DNA of 16,995 bases, from NCBI GenBank assembly GCA_022711195.1, contig JAKLFN010000023.1:1-16995 (forward strand), read 5' to 3'. The translations under genes and the position numbers were made by a program. Origin of the DNA: Bacteroidota bacterium. Lineage in GTDB: Bacteria; Bacteroidota; Bacteroidia; Bacteroidales; VadinHA17. Of this stretch, positions 14,974-16,995 are shown one piece after another. Position 1 is the first letter of the stretch, and every line of letters begins with the position of its first letter. The notes under the pieces are model-generated. The model did no database searches and was not told where the DNA came from. It was given only the letters and a program-made list of their open reading frames with translations.

Positions 14974-15645
14974 TTATTTTGCAGCTTTCTTGTAACTTAT
15001 TGATACGCCTCCGCCTGAACTGTTTACGGTTGTTTCGTAGTTGACAAGGCTTTTCACATAGTTAAGGAATTCTCCCTGTCCGCCATAGGAGCCATAACCG
15101 CGGCCACGGTCATAAATATTATGTGCTGTAAAGCAGCCTCCGGTTTTTAGTTTAGGATCGATATCGATGAAATAATTTTTATACCAGTCCTTGTCGGCAT
15201 CGCTGAACACAAAATCGAAAGGGCCTTTTAGTTCTTTTACAAGGGCATGGGCATCTGCGAGCCTCGCATCGATATAATCTGACAATCCGGCCTGTTTAAA
15301 ATTTTCAAGGGCTTTTTTATGTCGTCCCCCATCTATATCGATAGTAATCAGCTTACCCCCTGTTTTACTAAGAGCCCATGCTATCCAGATACCTGAATGG
15401 CCTGTGGAAGTACCGATCTCAAGGGCGCTGGTATAATTATTTTTTACGATGATATCGTACAGGAGCTGTCCGTCGACAGCCGGCACATTCATATCGTACC
15501 ATTGTCCGGAATGATCGCGGAGAAATTTCTGAACTTTTTCATCAGGAGCTGATTTGTCTTTGTTATCCTGGGCTGTGGCCTCACCCATACAGAAAAGAAC
15601 GGGAACAAGGACAATTAATCTGGAAACATGAATCAGGTCTTTCAT
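14974..15645 (-). CDS. SAM-dependent O-methyltransferase-like protein with a signal peptide
   Basis: This 223-aa protein has a class I methyltransferase fold related to the catechol O-methyltransferase/CCoAMT group. Motif I is ALEIGTSTGHSG (74-85), the SAM-ribose acidic strand is ITIDIDGG (100-107), and FVFSDADKDWYKNYF (145-159) matches the family's DADK..Y motif. The first 26 residues look like a cleavable signal peptide (hydrophobic core 9-20, ATAQ before Asp27). This would send the enzyme to the periplasm, where SAM is not normally available. Starting at Met20 would remove the signal and leave a cytoplasmic enzyme, but the residual ATAQDN sequence favours the longer form. The metal ligand pair usually read as Asp-Asn is here His175-Asn176 (TAHNIYDRG). 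The permease gene follows after 9 nt. Substrate unknown. Confidence 0.85.
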   Translation of the reverse strand: MKDLIHVSRLIVLVPVLFCMGEATAQDNKDKSAPDEKVQKFLRDHSGQWYDMNVPAVDGQLLYDIIVKNNYTSALEIGTSTGHSGIWIAWALSKTGGKLITIDIDGGRHKKALENFKQAGLSDYIDARLADAHALVKELKGPFDFVFSDADKDWYKNYFIDIDPKLKTGGCFTAHNIYDRGRGYGSYGGQGEFLNYVKSLVNYETTVNSSGGGVSISYKKAAK

Positions 15646-15684
15646 ACTGTAAATAGTTTTCAGTTAATCATTTTAACTATCAGA

Positions 15685-15711
15685 CAAATAAAAGTAGCTT
15701 CTTATTTCAAA
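15685..15711 (-). promoter_or_regulatory. Weak candidate promoter for the methyltransferase-permease unit
   Basis: The minus strand reads TTTG (15708-15711), 15 nt, then TTTATTTG (15685-15692), which matches seven of eight positions of TAnnTTTG. The spacing is shorter than the usual 19-21 nt, so this is only a candidate. It lies in the 131-bp A+T-rich gap shared with the divergent TerB-like gene. Confidence 0.25.
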
Positions 15712-15776
15712 ACTTCTGTATTAAGCCCGTTAAACATCATTAAAATTTATAATTTTACAATATAAATCATTTAACT

Positions 15777-16211
15777 ATGAGCTTTTCAGACTTTATAACT
15801 AATAATGGGAAAAAAGTAACGAAGGAAGCCTTCAGGTATCTTGTTCAGGTATCGAGGGTAGATGGCAAGATAGGGCCTGAGGAGATGGAGCTTCTTCATA
15901 AGGAGGGGAAAAAGTTCGGGCTCACCGATCCTGAGATTGAAAGACTTATTCATTCCGAGAAGGATCACCATTATAATCCTCCATATTCACTGCATGAAAA
16001 GTTTGAGCATCTCTACAATATCGCAGAGATGATAATGGCCGATGATGTTATAAAGGAAAAAGAGAAAAGAATGATCAGACGGTTTGCAATTGAAGCCGGG
16101 CTAGAATTTTCAAAGATCGATTCCCTCATAGATCTGGTGATAGAGGGAATCGAAAAGAATGTAGAAGAAGAAGAGCTGTTTAATAAGTTTAAGAAGAAGC
16201 TTCTGCAATAA
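15777..16211 (+). CDS. TerB-like (tellurite-resistance TerB family) protein
   Basis: This 144-aa soluble, mostly helical, highly charged protein has no signal peptide or membrane segment. It shows the two-fold TerB-type pattern of acidic helix caps: RVDGKIGPEEMELL (27-40, Asp29) and MADDVIKEKEKRMI (87-100, Asp89/90), each followed by an amphipathic helix containing Glu residues. In TerB these acidic residues bind metal ions. TerB-like domains occur in tellurite-resistance operons but much more widely as stand-alone proteins of unknown role. No other ter gene is visible here. The ATG directly follows a 131-bp A+T-rich intergenic region and there is no competing start. It converges on the glycosidase gene with only 5 nt between the stop codons. 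Confidence 0.8.
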   Translation: MSFSDFITNNGKKVTKEAFRYLVQVSRVDGKIGPEEMELLHKEGKKFGLTDPEIERLIHSEKDHHYNPPYSLHEKFEHLYNIAEMIMADDVIKEKEKRMIRRFAIEAGLEFSKIDSLIDLVIEGIEKNVEEEELFNKFKKKLLQ

Positions 16212-16216
16212 CCATT

Positions 16217-16995
16217 CTATTCATAACGGTACAGTTTCACCTTCTGGAAGAATTCAATATCCCTTCCAAACTTAAGACCAGTACCTGTTTTGTTTTCCAG
16301 GGCTCTGCCGGCCAGATCATAGTCGATCATTATATCATCGCCATTAAGCCTGCGCCGGGGTTTCCAGATCCCATCTATATACTGACCTTCATCAACGCTG
16401 GCAATACCTGTTATTGCCGGGCCGGGAGAAGCTGCCGAGAATGAAACCTGAACATTACTGCCATAGACAAGGAATTCATCTTCATCCAGACCGATTATAA
16501 TACAATACCCGTTGGGGGTCTGCTGTCCTGATCCCCAGCCGCGGAAAAGGCTTACCAGGAATTTGTAATCACCCAAAGTTACTTCTTCATTATCAGGAAC
16601 CTCACTATTCAGTAATACTGCAGTGATCTTTCCTTTTTCCTGGGCTTCAAGAATAACAGGGGCAATTGTTGAGGCCAGTTTATAAGCTTTTGTCATAGGA
16701 TCTTTTTCAGCATCGTCGGTCCGCGTCTCAAAGCCGAATGGTGAATAACCAATGGCATTATGTCTGCCTATTGCATAAAAAAACTGTGCAGCGCCCATTT
16801 CACCTGCCCGGGCTTCGGGAATGAAGAGCTGGTTGCCATTACGGGTATAAAGATCGCAGAGCATTCTGTATTCAGGCCTGTAGATATCGGGGCAATAGAG
16901 GTCGACATCGGGGGCGGCAGCTCTCCATATATCGTGCATGTGAGCCTGTGGACCGCCTGAAGGATAATCACCGGGCCTCTTGTCAGCAGCCTGTA
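16217..16995 (-). CDS. GH35-type beta-galactosidase-like glycoside hydrolase with DUF5597 C-terminal domain (partial, 5' end outside the window)
   Basis: The frame is open from the right edge through 259 residues to a stop at 16217, so the gene begins beyond the window and Met at 16939 is internal. The first visible residues include YPSGGP, HMHDIWRAAAPDVDLYCPDIY and then NQLFIPEARAGEMGAAQFFYAIG, which match the end of the catalytic barrel of the GH35-like enzymes that carry a DUF5597 domain. Glu in PEAR is the likely catalytic nucleophile by position. The following part, from about 130 residues before the stop, is a beta-rich DUF5597-like domain ending FQKVKLYRYE. Such enzymes remove terminal galactose or related sugars from oligosaccharides, often in polysaccharide utilisation loci. 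The signal peptide, if any, is not visible. Confidence 0.82.
   Translation of the reverse strand, partial: QAADKRPGDYPSGGPQAHMHDIWRAAAPDVDLYCPDIYRPEYRMLCDLYTRNGNQLFIPEARAGEMGAAQFFYAIGRHNAIGYSPFGFETRTDDAEKDPMTKAYKLASTIAPVILEAQEKGKITAVLLNSEVPDNEEVTLGDYKFLVSLFRGWGSGQQTPNGYCIIIGLDEDEFLVYGSNVQVSFSAASPGPAITGIASVDEGQYIDGIWKPRRRLNGDDIMIDYDLAGRALENKTGTGLKFGRDIEFFQKVKLYRYE

Noticed and set aside
15777..16211. Tellurite resistance as a function for the TerB-like gene
   Set aside because: No terA, terC, terD, terE or terZ neighbour is present, so only the fold family can be supported.

Overview
The window looks like chromosomal DNA from a Bacteroidota bacterium, most likely an anaerobic or facultative member of Bacteroidales or a near relative. 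The signs are: a SusC/TonB-receptor-like tail followed by a BACON-domain lipoprotein; signal peptides ending in Ala-Gln; little Shine-Dalgarno sequence; several matches to the Bacteroidota -7 promoter element TAnnTTTG; and a B12-dependent ribonucleotide reductase. There is no phage, plasmid, transposase, CRISPR array, rRNA or tRNA that I can support.

Layout. Positions 1-1710 (+) hold the end of an outer-membrane beta-barrel gene and a 499-aa surface-type lipoprotein built of BACON and OB-like repeats, closed by a hairpin terminator. After a 377-bp gap with a candidate promoter comes the class II ribonucleotide reductase nrdJ (2088-4718, +). It converges on the threonine-to-glycine pair tdh and kbl (7151 down to 4790, -). 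Divergent from tdh, gltX (7285-8802, +) overlaps a TatD-type hydrolase by 4 nt, and tcdA (9620-10342, +) follows after a repeat.

From 15645 down to 10476 (-) five genes lie head to tail: a methyltransferase with a signal peptide, an APC amino-acid permease, a small Cys/His-rich membrane protein resembling the HYC_CC_PP family, a TonB-dependent receptor with a Cys cluster in its plug region, and a secreted HMA-domain protein. The last three look like one envelope module for handling a soft metal, probably copper, though the metal is inferred. A TerB-like protein (15777-16211, +) and the 3' part of a GH35-type/DUF5597 glycosidase (16217 to the right edge, -) end the window.

The most unusual non-coding content is at least three kinds of short palindromic intergenic repeat. 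Two copies of a CCCC/GGGG-rich element lie at about 4725 and 9497. One is built of GGTG/TTTGTG units at about 6029, and one of CGCAAAG units at about 10369. All sit at gene 3' ends, and one supplies the last eight codons of kbl. The strongest candidates for something under-described are the Cys-rich metal module with its 14-bp palindrome, the exported methyltransferase with an altered metal-site residue, and the repeat families.
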